A stretch of 64,000 nucleotides of DNA, from the NCBI RefSeq assembly GCF_001043175.1, contig NZ_CP011494.1, forward strand, positions 806,001-870,000, given 5' to 3'. The stretch's first letter is position 1, and the number at the start of each line of letters is the position of its first letter. The translations under genes were made by a program, and so were the position numbers. Shown one piece after another: positions 33,391-43,853 of this stretch. This DNA comes from Marinobacter psychrophilus. Its GTDB lineage: Bacteria; Pseudomonadota; Gammaproteobacteria; Pseudomonadales; Oleiphilaceae. Under the pieces are notes generated by a model. The model did not search any database. It was not told where the DNA came from and saw only the letters and a list, made by a program, of their open reading frames with translations.

Positions 33391-33645
33391 CGTAAAACTC
33401 CTGAAAGTACTTGAATTCGTTGCTGAATATTTGGTTTGAGAGCGCCAGATGCAGTTACAGTAACCGTTCAGTCACCCGTATCGCAACTCTCTTTCATCGC
33501 GGGCGCGCCAGATCCAGCGCGTCGAAATAAATGACGCGGAATTATGCCGCCAACGGCGAGACTTGTCAAGTCAAAAGTGATCAATGCCAGCGAATGCAAG
33601 GCTTGTGATAAACTCCAGTCTCTCCATTTTTTCGGTCAAAACACC

Positions 33646-35271
33646 ATGTCTGAGCAGTCTCCCGGGCCCCAAGGCCCGACACCCGAATCGCCGCGCCCAT
33701 CAGAGCCGACGGTGCCCGCCGTGAGCGCAATTAAACCTGCGCCGGGCCTGCTGCGTTCATCGGGTGTCGTAGGAATGATGACCATGACGTCGCGGGTGCT
33801 GGGGCTGGTGCGGGATATGGTGATTGCTCGCTATTTTGGTGCCGGTGCCGGTGCCGACGCGTTTTTTGTGGCCTTCAAGATTCCTAATTTTCTCCGTCGG
33901 TTGTTTGCCGAAGGTGCGTTTTCGCAAGCGTTCGTGCCGGTGCTGTCGTCTTATCGTGAAAACCAGCCGGCGACTGAAGTCAAGCGCCTAGTGGATGCGG
34001 TTGCCGGCTCGTTGGGCCTGGTACTGTTGGGGGTCACTCTGGTGGCCATGCTCGGCGCGCCGGTGCTGACGGCGGTGTTTGCCCCGGGTTTTTTAGGTGA
34101 CGACATAAAATTTGCATTAGCCAGCGACATGTTACGGATCACCTTCCCTTATTTGTTGCTGATCTCGTTGACGGCGTTCGCCGGTGGCATTCTCAACAGC
34201 TATGACCGCTTTGCTGTTCCCGCGTTTACACCGGTGTTGCTGAATCTGGCGATGATTGCTGCCGCCGTCTGGCTAGCGCCGCTTATGAACGAGCCGATAA
34301 TGGCGCTTGCTTGGGGTGTGTTAATTGCCGGTGCGCTGCAACTGTTTTTTCAACTACCGTTTTTGATGCGTCTGGGCTTGATGCCGCGGCCCCGGGTGGA
34401 TTACCGCCACGAAGGCGTTAGCCGGATTCTGAAGCTGATGGTGCCGGCGCTGTTCGGCGTGTCGGTAAGCCAGATAAACCTGCTGCTGGACACCGTTCTT
34501 GCCTCGTTTCTGCAAACCGGCAGTGTGTCGTGGCTGTACTATTCCGACCGCCTTGCGGAGTTGCCTTTAGGGGTGTTCGGCATAGCCATTGCAACGGTGA
34601 TTTTGCCCAGTTTATCGCGTAAGCACACAGCGGACTCAGCGGATCAGTTCTCCGCCACTCTGGATTGGGCGGTGCGAGCGGTGTTAATCATTGGTGTACC
34701 GTCTGCGCTGGCCCTGGGATTACTGGCCGAGCCGCTCATTGCCACTCTGTTCCATTATGGCGAAGTGACTGACTACGATGTGGCCATGTCGGCTCAAAGC
34801 CTGCGCGCTTATTCTTCGGGCCTGCTGGCATTCATGGTCATCAAGGTGCTGGCGCCGGGCTTTTTTGCCCGCCAGGACATTCGCACCCCGGTGAAAATTG
34901 GCATCATCGCCATGGTCGCTAATATGGTGCTCAACCTGATACTGATCTTCCCCTTGGCGCACGCAGGCCTGGCGCTGGCCACATCGCTGTCGGCCTGGCT
35001 TAATGCCTTTTTGCTGTGGCGCGGTTTAAAGGCCATCGGCGCCTGGCGCAGCCAGCCCGGCTGGGGCAAGTTCGGGCTGCAGCTTGCGTTGGCGAACGGC
35101 GCGCTGGTGGCGGTGATTTTGTGGCTCAACGCGCCGGTGAATCAGTGGCTGGCGGCCGGCGGCTTTCAACGCTCCCAGGATATGGCAATAATGGTGATTG
35201 CAGGCACACTTGCGTACTTTGTTACACTGGCGCTGGCCGGGGTGCGTATAAAACATTTTCGCCACAGGTAA
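33646..35271 (+). CDS. murJ: Lipid II flippase MurJ
   Basis: Moves lipid II across the inner membrane for peptidoglycan synthesis. The 541-residue product has about 14 membrane segments and the MviN/MATE-like start SRVLGLVRDMVIARYFGAG, plus the charged cavity region KIPNFLRRLFAEGAFSQAF. A Pro-rich soluble N-terminus of about 40 residues precedes the first helix. I start at MSEQSPGPQG; an in-frame reading from 33544 has no support. The order rpsT-murJ-ribF-ileS matches Pseudomonas. Confidence 0.94.
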   Translation: MSEQSPGPQGPTPESPRPSEPTVPAVSAIKPAPGLLRSSGVVGMMTMTSRVLGLVRDMVIARYFGAGAGADAFFVAFKIPNFLRRLFAEGAFSQAFVPVLSSYRENQPATEVKRLVDAVAGSLGLVLLGVTLVAMLGAPVLTAVFAPGFLGDDIKFALASDMLRITFPYLLLISLTAFAGGILNSYDRFAVPAFTPVLLNLAMIAAAVWLAPLMNEPIMALAWGVLIAGALQLFFQLPFLMRLGLMPRPRVDYRHEGVSRILKLMVPALFGVSVSQINLLLDTVLASFLQTGSVSWLYYSDRLAELPLGVFGIAIATVILPSLSRKHTADSADQFSATLDWAVRAVLIIGVPSALALGLLAEPLIATLFHYGEVTDYDVAMSAQSLRAYSSGLLAFMVIKVLAPGFFARQDIRTPVKIGIIAMVANMVLNLILIFPLAHAGLALATSLSAWLNAFLLWRGLKAIGAWRSQPGWGKFGLQLALANGALVAVILWLNAPVNQWLAAGGFQRSQDMAIMVIAGTLAYFVTLALAGVRIKHFRHR

Positions 35272-35383
35272 GGTATAATCTCGCGCCTTATCATGTGCCA
35301 AACGCTTATGGGCTTTAAATTTTGGCACGATTTTATTGCCGCTATTCCTTGGCAATATTCACTAGCAAAGAGGTTTGCTTTGC

Positions 35384-36364
35384 ATGCGCTTGATTCGCGG
35401 CCTGACCAACCTGAAAACGCTGTCGCAATCGGGCGAAGGCCCACTGGCGCGCGGCTGTGTGGCTACCGTGGGCAACTTTGACGGGGTGCACCGCGGCCAT
35501 CAGGCGATTTTGGAGCAGGTAAAAACACAAGCTGCAAAGCATAACTTGCCCTCGGTAGTGGTGATTTTTGAGCCCCAGCCTCAGGAGTTCTTTCGCGGTG
35601 TGGATGCGCCGCCGCGGTTGACCGGTTTCCGCCAGAAATTGGAAGCTTTACGAACGCAGGGTATTGATGCAGTGCTGTGCCTGCGTTTCGACGAGCAGTT
35701 CCGCCAGTTTTCGGCCTGGGGCTTTGTGGATAGCCTGCTGATTCAGGGCCTGGCGGTGAAGCATCTGGTGGTAGGAGACGACTTCCGTTTTGGTTGTGAC
35801 CGTTCCGGTGATTTTAATTTTTTGGAGAAAGTGGGCGCTGACGCAGGCTTTACGGTTGAAAACACCCGTACAGTGGTGATCGAGGGCGACCGGGTTAGCA
35901 GCACTCGCATCCGTAAACTGCTGGCTGATAACCAGTTGGATAGCGCCGAACATTTGCTGGGGTGGAAGTATCACATTGCTGGCCGCATTGTTTATGGACG
36001 CCAGCTGGGGCGTGAGATTGGCGCGCCAACGGCGAATATCCGCCTGGCCCAAATACCCGCCTTGCAGGGTGTTTACGTGGTAAAAGTAAGGTTGGCCGAT
36101 GGCGCTCTGCACGACGGCATTGCCAATATTGGCTTGCGACCGACCGTCGACGGCAGACACCCGGCACTGGAAGTGCACCTGTTTGATTACGCCGGTATGC
36201 TTTACGGCCAGAGGCTTGACGTTACTTTCCGCCAAGGCCTGCGTGATGAAGTCCGCTTTGAATCGGTGGGCGCCCTGAAAACCCAGATTGCCAAAGACTT
36301 TAGCAGCGCTCGGCGCTGGCTTGCTGAGAGCCTGACTGCGAATCGTACTGCGAAAAAAGACTGA
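35384..36364 (+). CDS. ribF: Bifunctional riboflavin kinase/FAD synthetase
   Basis: Converts riboflavin to FMN and then FAD. The N-terminal nucleotidyltransferase domain has VGNFDGVHRGHQ and DDFRFGCDRSGD; the C-terminal flavokinase domain has GRQLGREIGAPTANI. I start at the ATG at 35384 behind AAAGAGG (MRLIRGLTNL, as in E. coli MKLIRGI). The 326-residue length is usual. Confidence 0.95.
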   Translation: MRLIRGLTNLKTLSQSGEGPLARGCVATVGNFDGVHRGHQAILEQVKTQAAKHNLPSVVVIFEPQPQEFFRGVDAPPRLTGFRQKLEALRTQGIDAVLCLRFDEQFRQFSAWGFVDSLLIQGLAVKHLVVGDDFRFGCDRSGDFNFLEKVGADAGFTVENTRTVVIEGDRVSSTRIRKLLADNQLDSAEHLLGWKYHIAGRIVYGRQLGREIGAPTANIRLAQIPALQGVYVVKVRLADGALHDGIANIGLRPTVDGRHPALEVHLFDYAGMLYGQRLDVTFRQGLRDEVRFESVGALKTQIAKDFSSARRWLAESLTANRTAKKD

Positions 36365-36398
36365 CCTAAACTGACCCAATAGAGCACGCACAGCCATC

Positions 36399-39218
36399 AT
36401 GAGCGATTACAAGCACACTCTGAATCTGCCGGAAACCGCTTTCCCCATGCGCGGTAACCTGGCCAACCGCGAGCCTGAAATGCTCAAACGCTGGCAGGAC
36501 CTGAACGTATACGCCAACTTGCGCGAACAGCGCGCCGGGCGTAACAAGTTCATTCTTCACGATGGCCCTCCTTACGCCAACGGCAGCATTCACATTGGGC
36601 ACGCGGTAAATAAAATCCTGAAGGATATGATTGTTAAGTCCCGCGGCTTCATGGGCTTCGATGCGCCTTACGTGCCCGGTTGGGACTGTCATGGCCTGCC
36701 TATCGAGCACAAAGTAGAGCAGAAAATCGGTAAAGCCGGCGTAAAAGTGGATTATAAAACCTTCCGTCAGGCCTGCCGTGATTACGCCACCAAGCAGATT
36801 GCCGGCCAGAAAGCCGACTTTATCCGCTTGGGCGTGATGGGTGAGTGGGACAAGCCTTACTTGACCATGGACCCGAAAGTAGAAGCGGGCATTGTGCGTG
36901 CGCTGGGCAAAATTGTAGACAAGGGCCACTTGGTGCGCGGTTACAAACCGGTCTACTGGAGCGTGGTAGGGCAGTCGGCTCTGGCCGAAGCGGAAGTAGA
37001 ATATCAGGACAAGACCTCTACCCAGATCGACGTGCGCTTTACCGCAGTGGATCAAGCCAAAGCCCTGTCGCTGTTCAATACCAGCGCCGGTGAAGGCGAC
37101 GTGTCCGTCGTTATCTGGACAACCACGCCCTGGACCATTCCTGCCAATCAGGCGGTTTCATTGGGCGCCGAGCTGGATTACTCGCTGGTGCAAGCCGATG
37201 TTGGCGCCGGTCCGGAGCGAATGATTCTGGCCAGCGCTATGGTAGATGGCGTTATGTCACGCTGGGATGTGGCCGGTTACCAAGTGTTGGCTCAATGTAC
37301 CGGTGCCCAGCTGGAGCATTTGGCGCTGCAACACCCGGTTTATGACAAACACGTCCCGGTGATTCTGGGCGATCACGTTTCTACCGATGCAGGTACCGGC
37401 GCCGTTCACACCGCGCCAGACCACGGTGTGGAAGACTTTGTAGTGGGCAAAGCCTACGGCATTGGCACCCTAAATATGGTTCAGGCCGATGGCACCTACA
37501 CCAGCGCTACCGGTGAGTTCGCCGGCGTGCACGTATACAAGGCTGATGACCCGGTCTGCAACGCTTTGACCCGGGAAGGCAAACTGGTTCGCAAAGAAAA
37601 GTTCCGCCACAGCTTCCCCCACTGCTGGCGCACTAAAACGCCGCTGATTTACCGTGCCACACCGCAGTGGTTTATCAGTATGGAAAAGGAAAACCTGCGC
37701 GCCGACGCTCTGGAAGCGATTAAGGGCATTCGCTGGGTGCCTACCTGGGGTCAGAACCGCATCGAAGCCATGGTGCGCCAGTCGCCGGACTGGTGCGTAT
37801 CGCGCCAGCGCACCTGGGGTGTGCCGATTACTTTGTTTATCCACAAAGAAACTCAAGACCTGCACCCGAACACCCAAAGCCTGATCGAAAAAGTGGCTCA
37901 GGCTATCGAAGTCGATGGCATTGATGCCTGGTACGACCTGGATACCCGCGAGCTTCTGGGTGACGACGCCGATCACTACGAAAAAGTGTTGGACACCCTG
38001 GACGTGTGGTTTGATTCCGGTGTGACCCACGAATCGGTATTGCGGGTGCGCGAAGAGCTGGGCCAGTTCCCGGCCGATTTGTACCTGGAAGGTTCTGACC
38101 AGCACCGCGGCTGGTTTCAATCGTCTTTGAAAACGTCCATTGCCATCAACGGCGTGGCACCTTACAAGCAGGTGCTCACTCACGGCTTTACGGTGGATGG
38201 CAAGGGTTACAAAATGTCTAAATCCTTGGGCAACGTGATCGCGCCGCAAGAGGTGACTAACGACCTGGGCGCCGACATTCTGCGCCTGTGGGTAGCGGCC
38301 ACCGACTACAGCGGCGAAATGACGGTCTCCAAAGACATTCTGCGGCAAAGTGCCGACGGTTATCGCCGCATCCGCAACACCGCGCGCTTCCTGATGAGCA
38401 ACCTGACAGGTTTCGATCCAGCCAAGCACACAGTCGCCCCGGCCGACATGATGGCGCTGGACCGCTGGATGGTAGATCGCACCCTGCAATTGCAGAACGA
38501 AATCCACGAAGACTATGAAAACTACGCCTTTCTGAAGATTTATCAGAAAGTGTACAACTTCTGTGAATCCACTCTGGGCGGCTTTTATCTCGACATCATC
38601 AAAGATCGCCAGTACACCACCCAGGCCGATAGCCTGACGCGGCGTTCGTGCCAGACCGCGCTCTACCATGTGGCTGAAGCGCTGGTACGTTGGATTGCGC
38701 CGATTTTAAGCTTTACCGCCGATGAAATCTGGCAGCACCTGCCGGGCGAGCGCGGCGAGACCGTATTCTACGAAACCTGGTACCAAGGCCTTAGCGAAAT
38801 GCCGCAGAGCGTGGAGCTGGGCCGTGATTACTGGCGCGACATTTCTGCCGTGAAAGAAGCGGTGAACAAACGACTGGAAGACGCCCGCAAGCAAGGCGTT
38901 ATCAAGGGTTCCTTGAGTGCAGAAGTGACGTTATTTTGCGATGGCGAGTTGGCCGAGAAACTAAAGCACTTGGGCGAAGAGTTGCGCTTTGTGCTGATTA
39001 CCTCGGAAGCGGACGTGAAGCCGGGAAGCGAGGCGGTTGACGCCGAACAAACCGTTTATGAAGGGCTGTCGGTTCAGGTTCGTCCCGCCAGCAATACCAA
39101 GTGCGAGCGCTGCTGGCACCACCGCGCCGACGTGGGTAGTCACGCAGATCACCCCGATTTGTGCGGCCGCTGTGTTACCAACGTGTATGGCTCGGGTGAA
39201 ACCCGCGCCTTCGCCTGA
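36399..39218 (+). CDS. ileS: Isoleucyl-tRNA synthetase
   Basis: Class I synthetase of 939 residues. HIGH motif in [13 protein letters not shown], the CP1 editing domain in the middle, KMSKS at 605-609, the anticodon-binding domain, and a C-terminal zinc finger with CERCWHH and CGRC. The stop overlaps the lspA ATG by one base (TGATG). Confidence 0.97.
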   Translation: MSDYKHTLNLPETAFPMRGNLANREPEMLKRWQDLNVYANLREQRAGRNKFILHDGPPYANGSIHIGHAVNKILKDMIVKSRGFMGFDAPYVPGWDCHGLPIEHKVEQKIGKAGVKVDYKTFRQACRDYATKQIAGQKADFIRLGVMGEWDKPYLTMDPKVEAGIVRALGKIVDKGHLVRGYKPVYWSVVGQSALAEAEVEYQDKTSTQIDVRFTAVDQAKALSLFNTSAGEGDVSVVIWTTTPWTIPANQAVSLGAELDYSLVQADVGAGPERMILASAMVDGVMSRWDVAGYQVLAQCTGAQLEHLALQHPVYDKHVPVILGDHVSTDAGTGAVHTAPDHGVEDFVVGKAYGIGTLNMVQADGTYTSATGEFAGVHVYKADDPVCNALTREGKLVRKEKFRHSFPHCWRTKTPLIYRATPQWFISMEKENLRADALEAIKGIRWVPTWGQNRIEAMVRQSPDWCVSRQRTWGVPITLFIHKETQDLHPNTQSLIEKVAQAIEVDGIDAWYDLDTRELLGDDADHYEKVLDTLDVWFDSGVTHESVLRVREELGQFPADLYLEGSDQHRGWFQSSLKTSIAINGVAPYKQVLTHGFTVDGKGYKMSKSLGNVIAPQEVTNDLGADILRLWVAATDYSGEMTVSKDILRQSADGYRRIRNTARFLMSNLTGFDPAKHTVAPADMMALDRWMVDRTLQLQNEIHEDYENYAFLKIYQKVYNFCESTLGGFYLDIIKDRQYTTQADSLTRRSCQTALYHVAEALVRWIAPILSFTADEIWQHLPGERGETVFYETWYQGLSEMPQSVELGRDYWRDISAVKEAVNKRLEDARKQGVIKGSLSAEVTLFCDGELAEKLKHLGEELRFVLITSEADVKPGSEAVDAEQTVYEGLSVQVRPASNTKCERCWHHRADVGSHADHPDLCGRCVTNVYGSGETRAFA

Positions 39219-39748
39219 TGGGGTCTGCTATGGGAAAATCCGGCGATGGCGCGGAGCCCCGTGCGGGCAAACTGAGGTGGTTGTGGCTGACGGCGCTGGT
39301 GATTGCTCTTGATCTGGGCACCAAGGCAATGGCCACCACCATGCTCAGCTATGGCAGCCCGGTACCAGTGATGCCGCTGTTTAACTTTACGCTGCTGCAT
39401 AACACCGGTGCTGCCTTTAGTTTTTTAGCCGGTGCTGCAGGCTGGCAGCGTTGGTTCTTTGTGATCCTGGCGTTGGTGGTCAGCGTAGTGCTGGTGCTAT
39501 GGCTGAGAAAGCTGGAACGCCATGAAACCTGGTCTGCCATTGCTTTCGCGCTGATTCTTGGTGGCGCTTTGGGTAATGTGTACGACCGTGTGGTGCACGG
39601 TTACGTGGTAGATTTCCTCCATTTTTATTGGCAGAACTGGCACTTTCCAGCCTTTAATTTGGCCGACACCGCCATCACCGTTGGCGCCGCCATGATAATA
39701 CTCGACACGTTTCGCAAACCCGCCGATGCGGGCACAAAAGGCGACTGA
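39218..39748 (+). CDS. lspA: Lipoprotein signal peptidase
   Basis: Aspartyl membrane protease that cleaves prolipoprotein signal peptides. Four membrane segments; the catalytic aspartates are Asp123 (GNVYDRVVHG) and Asp150 (FNLADTAI). The 176 residues carry a polar N-terminal tail. The start overlaps the ileS stop; an ATG at 39230 is the alternative. Confidence 0.96.
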   Translation: MGSAMGKSGDGAEPRAGKLRWLWLTALVIALDLGTKAMATTMLSYGSPVPVMPLFNFTLLHNTGAAFSFLAGAAGWQRWFFVILALVVSVVLVLWLRKLERHETWSAIAFALILGGALGNVYDRVVHGYVVDFLHFYWQNWHFPAFNLADTAITVGAAMIILDTFRKPADAGTKGD

Positions 39749-39753
39749 CTATT

Positions 39754-40206
39754 ATGAACGAACTCCCTGTAGACAAAGGCACTCGGGTTACCCTGCATTT
39801 TGCGCTGAAATTCGACAGCGGCGAAGTGGTTGATACCACCTTCGACAAAACCCCGGCTGTCCTGAATATTGGCGATGAAAATCTGCCACAGAATTTTGAA
39901 GCCTATCTGATGGGCATGAAAGCTGGTGACAAAGCCAGCTATCAGGTGCCACCGGAGAAAGCCTTTGGCCAGCGCAACCCCAACAACTTACAGGTGATGA
40001 AGCGCCATGTGTTCGGTGCCGACATGGTGCTGGAGCCAGGCGTGGTGGTCTCCTTTGCCGATGCGCGTCAGCAAGAGCTACCAGGTACCATCAGCCGGGT
40101 AGAGGGCGACGAGGTAGAAGTGGACTTCAACCACCCGTTGTCTGGGCGTACACTGACCTTCGACGTAGAAATTATAGACGTAGAGCCGGTAGGCCCTGCG
40201 CACTGA
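39754..40206 (+). CDS. fkpB: FKBP-type peptidyl-prolyl isomerase, FkpB/SlpA
   Basis: Small SlyD-like prolyl isomerase/chaperone of 150 residues, with the FKBP core split by an insert-in-flap domain ([14 protein letters not shown] region). It lies between lspA and ispH as in E. coli and Pseudomonas. Confidence 0.94.
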   Translation: MNELPVDKGTRVTLHFALKFDSGEVVDTTFDKTPAVLNIGDENLPQNFEAYLMGMKAGDKASYQVPPEKAFGQRNPNNLQVMKRHVFGADMVLEPGVVVSFADARQQELPGTISRVEGDEVEVDFNHPLSGRTLTFDVEIIDVEPVGPAH

Positions 40207-40220
40207 CCTACAGGAACTTT

Positions 40221-41171
40221 ATGCAAATTCGTCTGGCAAACCCCCGTGGATTCTGCGCCGGCGTCGACCGCGCCATTGATATCGTTAATCGCGCTCTGGA
40301 TGTGTTTGGTGCACCTATTTATGTACGCCATGAAGTGGTGCACAACAAATCCGTGGTAGATAAACTGCGCAAGCGCGGCGCCATCTTTGTGGAAGAGCTG
40401 AGCGAAGTGCCAGACGACAAGCTGGTGATTTTCAGCGCCCACGGCGTGTCCCAAGCGGTGCAGAAAGAGGCCGCCGACCGCGGTTTGAAAGTCTTCGACG
40501 CTACCTGCCCGTTGGTCACCAAAGTGCATATCGAAGTCATGCGCTACAGCCGTGATGGCAGCGAATGCGTACTGATTGGCCACCATGGCCACCCGGAAGT
40601 GGAAGGCACCATGGGCCAGTACAACTTCGCCAACGGCGGCGATATTTACCTGGTGGAAAACGAAGCCGACGTTGCAAAGCTGGACGTTAAAAATCCTGAA
40701 AAGCTGGCCTATGTCACCCAAACCACCTTGTCTATGGATGATACCGCCCGAGTAATCGATGCCCTGCGCGCCAAATTTCCGAAGATTGAAGGTCCGCGCA
40801 AAGACGATATTTGCTACGCCACCCAAAACCGCCAAGACGCCGTCAAACAAATGGCCGACGACTGCGATTTGATGCTGGTGGTCGGCTCCCCCAATAGCTC
40901 CAATTCCAACCGCTTGCGCGAGCTGGCTGAGCGCATGGGCACACCGGCCTATCTGATTGATGAAGCCGCACAAATTGACCCTGCTTGGTTAGACGGCAAA
41001 AAATCCATCGGCGTAACCGCTGGAGCTTCTGCCCCTGAAATACTGGTAAGTGCCGTAATCGCACGCCTGCGGGAACTGGGCGGTGAAGTGCCGGTGGAGA
41101 TTGCCGGGCGCGAGGAGAATATTGTGTTCTCTATGCCGAAAGAGTTGAGAATACTCACCGTCGAAGTTTAA
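40221..41171 (+). CDS. ispH: 4-Hydroxy-3-methylbut-2-enyl diphosphate reductase
   Basis: Last enzyme of the MEP isoprenoid pathway. The iron-sulfur cysteines are Cys12 ([10 protein letters not shown]), Cys96 ([10 protein letters not shown]) and Cys198 ([10 protein letters not shown]); His41, His74 and His124 are in place. The 316-residue length is usual. Last gene of the ribF-ispH run. Confidence 0.97.
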   Translation: MQIRLANPRGFCAGVDRAIDIVNRALDVFGAPIYVRHEVVHNKSVVDKLRKRGAIFVEELSEVPDDKLVIFSAHGVSQAVQKEAADRGLKVFDATCPLVTKVHIEVMRYSRDGSECVLIGHHGHPEVEGTMGQYNFANGGDIYLVENEADVAKLDVKNPEKLAYVTQTTLSMDDTARVIDALRAKFPKIEGPRKDDICYATQNRQDAVKQMADDCDLMLVVGSPNSSNSNRLRELAERMGTPAYLIDEAAQIDPAWLDGKKSIGVTAGASAPEILVSAVIARLRELGGEVPVEIAGREENIVFSMPKELRILTVEV

Positions 41172-41184
41172 CCCCATCTTTTGT

Positions 41185-41208
41185 AAGGGTCTGCTTGGGC
41201 AGGCTCTT
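41185..41208 (+). terminator. Hairpin after ispH, weak terminator
   Basis: AAGGGTCTGC pairs with GCAGGCTCTT over ten positions with two wobbles around TTGG. No T run follows, so it may only protect the 3' end of the message. Confidence 0.4.
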
Positions 41209-41267
41209 CGCAATCACTCTTTGTGTTGCACAATGTGAACAACACCGCGTTTCGTATGTGCGAAAAG

Positions 41268-41276
41268 CCGTTTGTC
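41268..41276 (+). promoter_or_regulatory. AlgR-like site upstream of the minor pilin operon
   Basis: CCGTTTGTC differs by one base from the AlgR consensus core CCGTTCGTC known from Pseudomonas, where AlgR controls the fimU-pilVWXY1E genes. It lies about 85 bases before the fimU-like start. A nine-base match alone is weak evidence. Confidence 0.35.
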
Positions 41277-41361
41277 GGGCGTGTCCGTCCATTCATCGGA
41301 GAGGAGCTGACATTTGCTTCCGCATTATTTAAATTTATGCTGACTTAAAGGGATGGGGCTT

Positions 41362-41904
41362 ATGCGCAGGCAATTCGGTTTCACGCTTATCGAGTTAATG
41401 ATTACCGTGGCGATTCTGGTAATCCTTGTCACTGTGGCTTTGCCGTCATTTCAGTCGGTGATAACCAGCAACCGGCTGGCAGACGCACGTGACAGTATGC
41501 TCTCGGCCATTCAATACACCAAAGGGGAAGCTGTTGCCCGCAACCGCGCTGTGTCCGTATGCTCGTCGGCTGATGGCGCTACCTGCGCCGGCGCCAATGA
41601 CTGGGGGGATGGCTGGATTGTGGTGACGGATAACAACGCGACTGGCACTACGGTGTCCATTGATGAATTACTGCGAGTGTTTCAGGCTCCGGATACTGCA
41701 CACGTGACCGTCACCCACGGTGGTGCATCCAGTGCCATCCCCTACATTCGATTTTTGCCAACGGGTATCGCTGACAGTCTAAATGAGCAGAAATATTTCG
41801 GTTTTTGCGATCCGTCCGGAAACGGGCAGGCACGATCATTAATCGTTTCCGTTACCACAGGTGCGCTGTCCACAGGCACCGAAGTAGATGCGAATTGCCC
41901 ATGA
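41362..41904 (+). CDS. fimU: Minor pilin, FimU/GspH type
   Basis: Type IV minor pilin of the tip/priming complex. The class III leader MRRQFG is followed by FTLIELMITVAILVILV with Glu5 of the mature pilin, and the body is a GspH/FimT-type domain of about 150 residues. I start at 41362 because AAAGGG is nine bases upstream; the in-frame ATG at 41353 would touch the ribosome site. Six cysteines in the body suggest disulfides. First of six pilus genes on this strand; overlaps pilV by four bases. The choice of FimU over FimT rests on position. Confidence 0.85.
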   Translation: MRRQFGFTLIELMITVAILVILVTVALPSFQSVITSNRLADARDSMLSAIQYTKGEAVARNRAVSVCSSADGATCAGANDWGDGWIVVTDNNATGTTVSIDELLRVFQAPDTAHVTVTHGGASSAIPYIRFLPTGIADSLNEQKYFGFCDPSGNGQARSLIVSVTTGALSTGTEVDANCP

Positions 41905-42440
41905 TACAAACTTCATCTGATTTCAAATTGACCAGAAAACCGGGTGCCGGCCAGGCCGGTGTTACTATGGTTGAAGTTTTGGTTGCAGTGCTGGTTCTGG
42001 CGGTTGGCTTGCTTGGCGTTGCAGGCTTGCAGTCTCTTAGCTTGAAGAACACGACAACCGCACACTTTGCGCAGGAAGCGCAAAGTTACAGTGATGACTT
42101 GATCAACCGAATTATGGCCAATAACCAGGCCGCCGACACCGGGGCTTATGCGGGTAGTATCGCGACCGTTGCACCAACGCCTGACTGTTCTGCAGGTATT
42201 TGCAGTTCTGCGGAAATGGCGTCCTGGGATCTATGGCGCTGGCATTCAGCGCTAACAACGGCGGTGGGTGCGCCGCCGGCGGCCGCAGCTGATGTATCGT
42301 GGGATGCCATAGATGAAGAATACAATATTGCAATCACCTGGAATGCTGCTCGTAGTGGTGGCACGTACACCGCCCCGACTTGTACAGCAGCCGATAACAG
42401 CTCCGAAGGCTGTTATTTCACCGCTTATCGCCTGAGGTAA
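41901..42440 (+). CDS. pilV: Minor pilin PilV
   Basis: Prepilin-like protein of 179 residues. A long polar leader of about 19 residues ends in GQAG, and the mature part starts VTMVEVLVAVLVLAVGLLG with Glu5. LSLKN, the C-terminal Trp-containing stretch and paired cysteines fit PilV. The start is the ATG of the ATGA overlap with the fimU-like gene; readings from further upstream have no support. Confidence 0.88.
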   Translation: MIQTSSDFKLTRKPGAGQAGVTMVEVLVAVLVLAVGLLGVAGLQSLSLKNTTTAHFAQEAQSYSDDLINRIMANNQAADTGAYAGSIATVAPTPDCSAGICSSAEMASWDLWRWHSALTTAVGAPPAAAADVSWDAIDEEYNIAITWNAARSGGTYTAPTCTAADNSSEGCYFTAYRLR

Positions 42441-42444
42441 TCCG

Positions 42445-43242
42445 ATGATAAAACAACGCGGTTTGTCGCTGGTTGAGTTAATGATTGCAATGGCGCTCGG
42501 CCTGATCCTGACACTAGGTGTTATCCGCATCTTTATCAGTAGCAAGCAGACCTACACCGTGGTGACTTCACAATCTCAAGCGCAGGAAAACGCAAGGGTG
42601 GCGCGGCATTTTTTAGGTAGGGCGCTGCGTCATGCTGGATATTGGGACGACCCTACGGTGTTTAGGGCGTTTCCAGTTCTTGGCGGGTTACTAGAGGAGA
42701 ATGAAGTTATTACCGTCGCAGATAATGACAGCACCAACAGTAATATCGTGGATGGCACAGATTCCATTGTTGTGCGTTTTAACGGCGCAGCGGACGGTTC
42801 CATGACAACCTGCTTGGGCGAGTCATTGGATGAAACACAGATTGCGGTAAACAGATATTATATTGGTGATGCGGGCGCCAGCACACAGGTTCCATCCTTG
42901 ATGTGCGAAAGTTATGTTATGGGTGTTGCAGCTACGGCTTTACCAGCGCCTACGCGCCAGCCACTCATTACCGGGGTCGAGAATCTTCAAGTCGAATTGG
43001 GTTTGGGTGATCAGACCAGCATTCGCGAATACGCCAGCCCTTCAGCGGCATCCATAGATTGGGGTACGGTGAAATCCCTACGTTATGCGCTGTTGACCAC
43101 TTCGAATCAGAACGCTGCCGGACAAGAAGACACCCGTACTTATAACCTTGTGGATGGTGAAACCGTTACCGCATCGGGCGACAATCGTATTCGTCAGGTA
43201 CAGCGAGATTCCGTGTACCTTCGTAACTTCCGCAGCCAGTAA
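42445..43242 (+). CDS. pilW: Minor pilin PilW
   Basis: Prepilin of 265 residues. Leader MIKQRG is followed by LSLVELMIAMALGLILTLG, and ENARVARHFLGRALRHAGY is a PilW signature. Works with PilV, PilX and FimU to place PilY1 at the pilus tip and start assembly. Four bases after pilV. Confidence 0.92.
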   Translation: MIKQRGLSLVELMIAMALGLILTLGVIRIFISSKQTYTVVTSQSQAQENARVARHFLGRALRHAGYWDDPTVFRAFPVLGGLLEENEVITVADNDSTNSNIVDGTDSIVVRFNGAADGSMTTCLGESLDETQIAVNRYYIGDAGASTQVPSLMCESYVMGVAATALPAPTRQPLITGVENLQVELGLGDQTSIREYASPSAASIDWGTVKSLRYALLTTSNQNAAGQEDTRTYNLVDGETVTASGDNRIRQVQRDSVYLRNFRSQ

Positions 43243-43259
43243 CGGCAGGAGACAGGTGA

Positions 43260-43817
43260 ATGAAGAAAATCATGACAGTCGTAAACGTACGGCGCCAGTC
43301 AGGCGCGGTTCTATTGGTCAGTCTGGTCATGCTGTTACTGCTGACGATTATTGGTTTGAGTGCGGTAGATATTACCACCCTGGATACACGTATTACGGCC
43401 AATAGCCGCGACCGGAGTATTGCCTTCGACGCGGCCGAAACCGCGTTAAATGTGGCCACAGAGACCATTGCACCGGGTAAGTCATTGCCGGACTCAAGTA
43501 CCACCGGCTTCCAAGCTGCGGTTATGGCGGATAACTGGTGGCAGTCTACCGATGCAGTTTGGTGGGGAACGGGAACCAACTCGGAAAACGTTACAGATTA
43601 TAGTGGGCGCAGTGCGAAACAAAACTATGTGATGGAGCAGCCTATCGAATCGAACACCAATGGGGCGGGCCAGCAAATAGCTGATTTGACCCTTGGCGCA
43701 ATCAGACCGGTGACCCGTTTTTATCGCGTTACTGCCCGTGGTGAAGGCCCTGGCGGTGCCAGTGTTCATGTGCAGACGATATATGCACGCAAGGTGTATA
43801 ACAATTCAGCCCAATAG
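43260..43817 (+). CDS. pilX: Minor pilin PilX
   Basis: Prepilin of 185 residues. Leader ends RRQSG, and the hydrophobic helix starts AVLLVSLVMLLLLTIIGL. Position 5 of the mature form is Val, not Glu, as is usual for PilX/GspK-like tip pilins. An AGGAGA site precedes it. Confidence 0.9.
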   Translation: MKKIMTVVNVRRQSGAVLLVSLVMLLLLTIIGLSAVDITTLDTRITANSRDRSIAFDAAETALNVATETIAPGKSLPDSSTTGFQAAVMADNWWQSTDAVWWGTGTNSENVTDYSGRSAKQNYVMEQPIESNTNGAGQQIADLTLGAIRPVTRFYRVTARGEGPGGASVHVQTIYARKVYNNSAQ

Positions 43818-43853
43818 ATTACAGCAGATTGTGGCGCTCGGGAGGGCAAGCAC

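Noticed and set aside
37470..38669. 399-residue open frame antisense to ileS
   Set aside because: Shadow frame created by the codon bias of ileS; sequence has no recognisable motif.
41805..41900. Upstream extension of pilV
   Set aside because: It overlaps the fimU-like gene in another frame and would place the prepilin leader far inside the protein.
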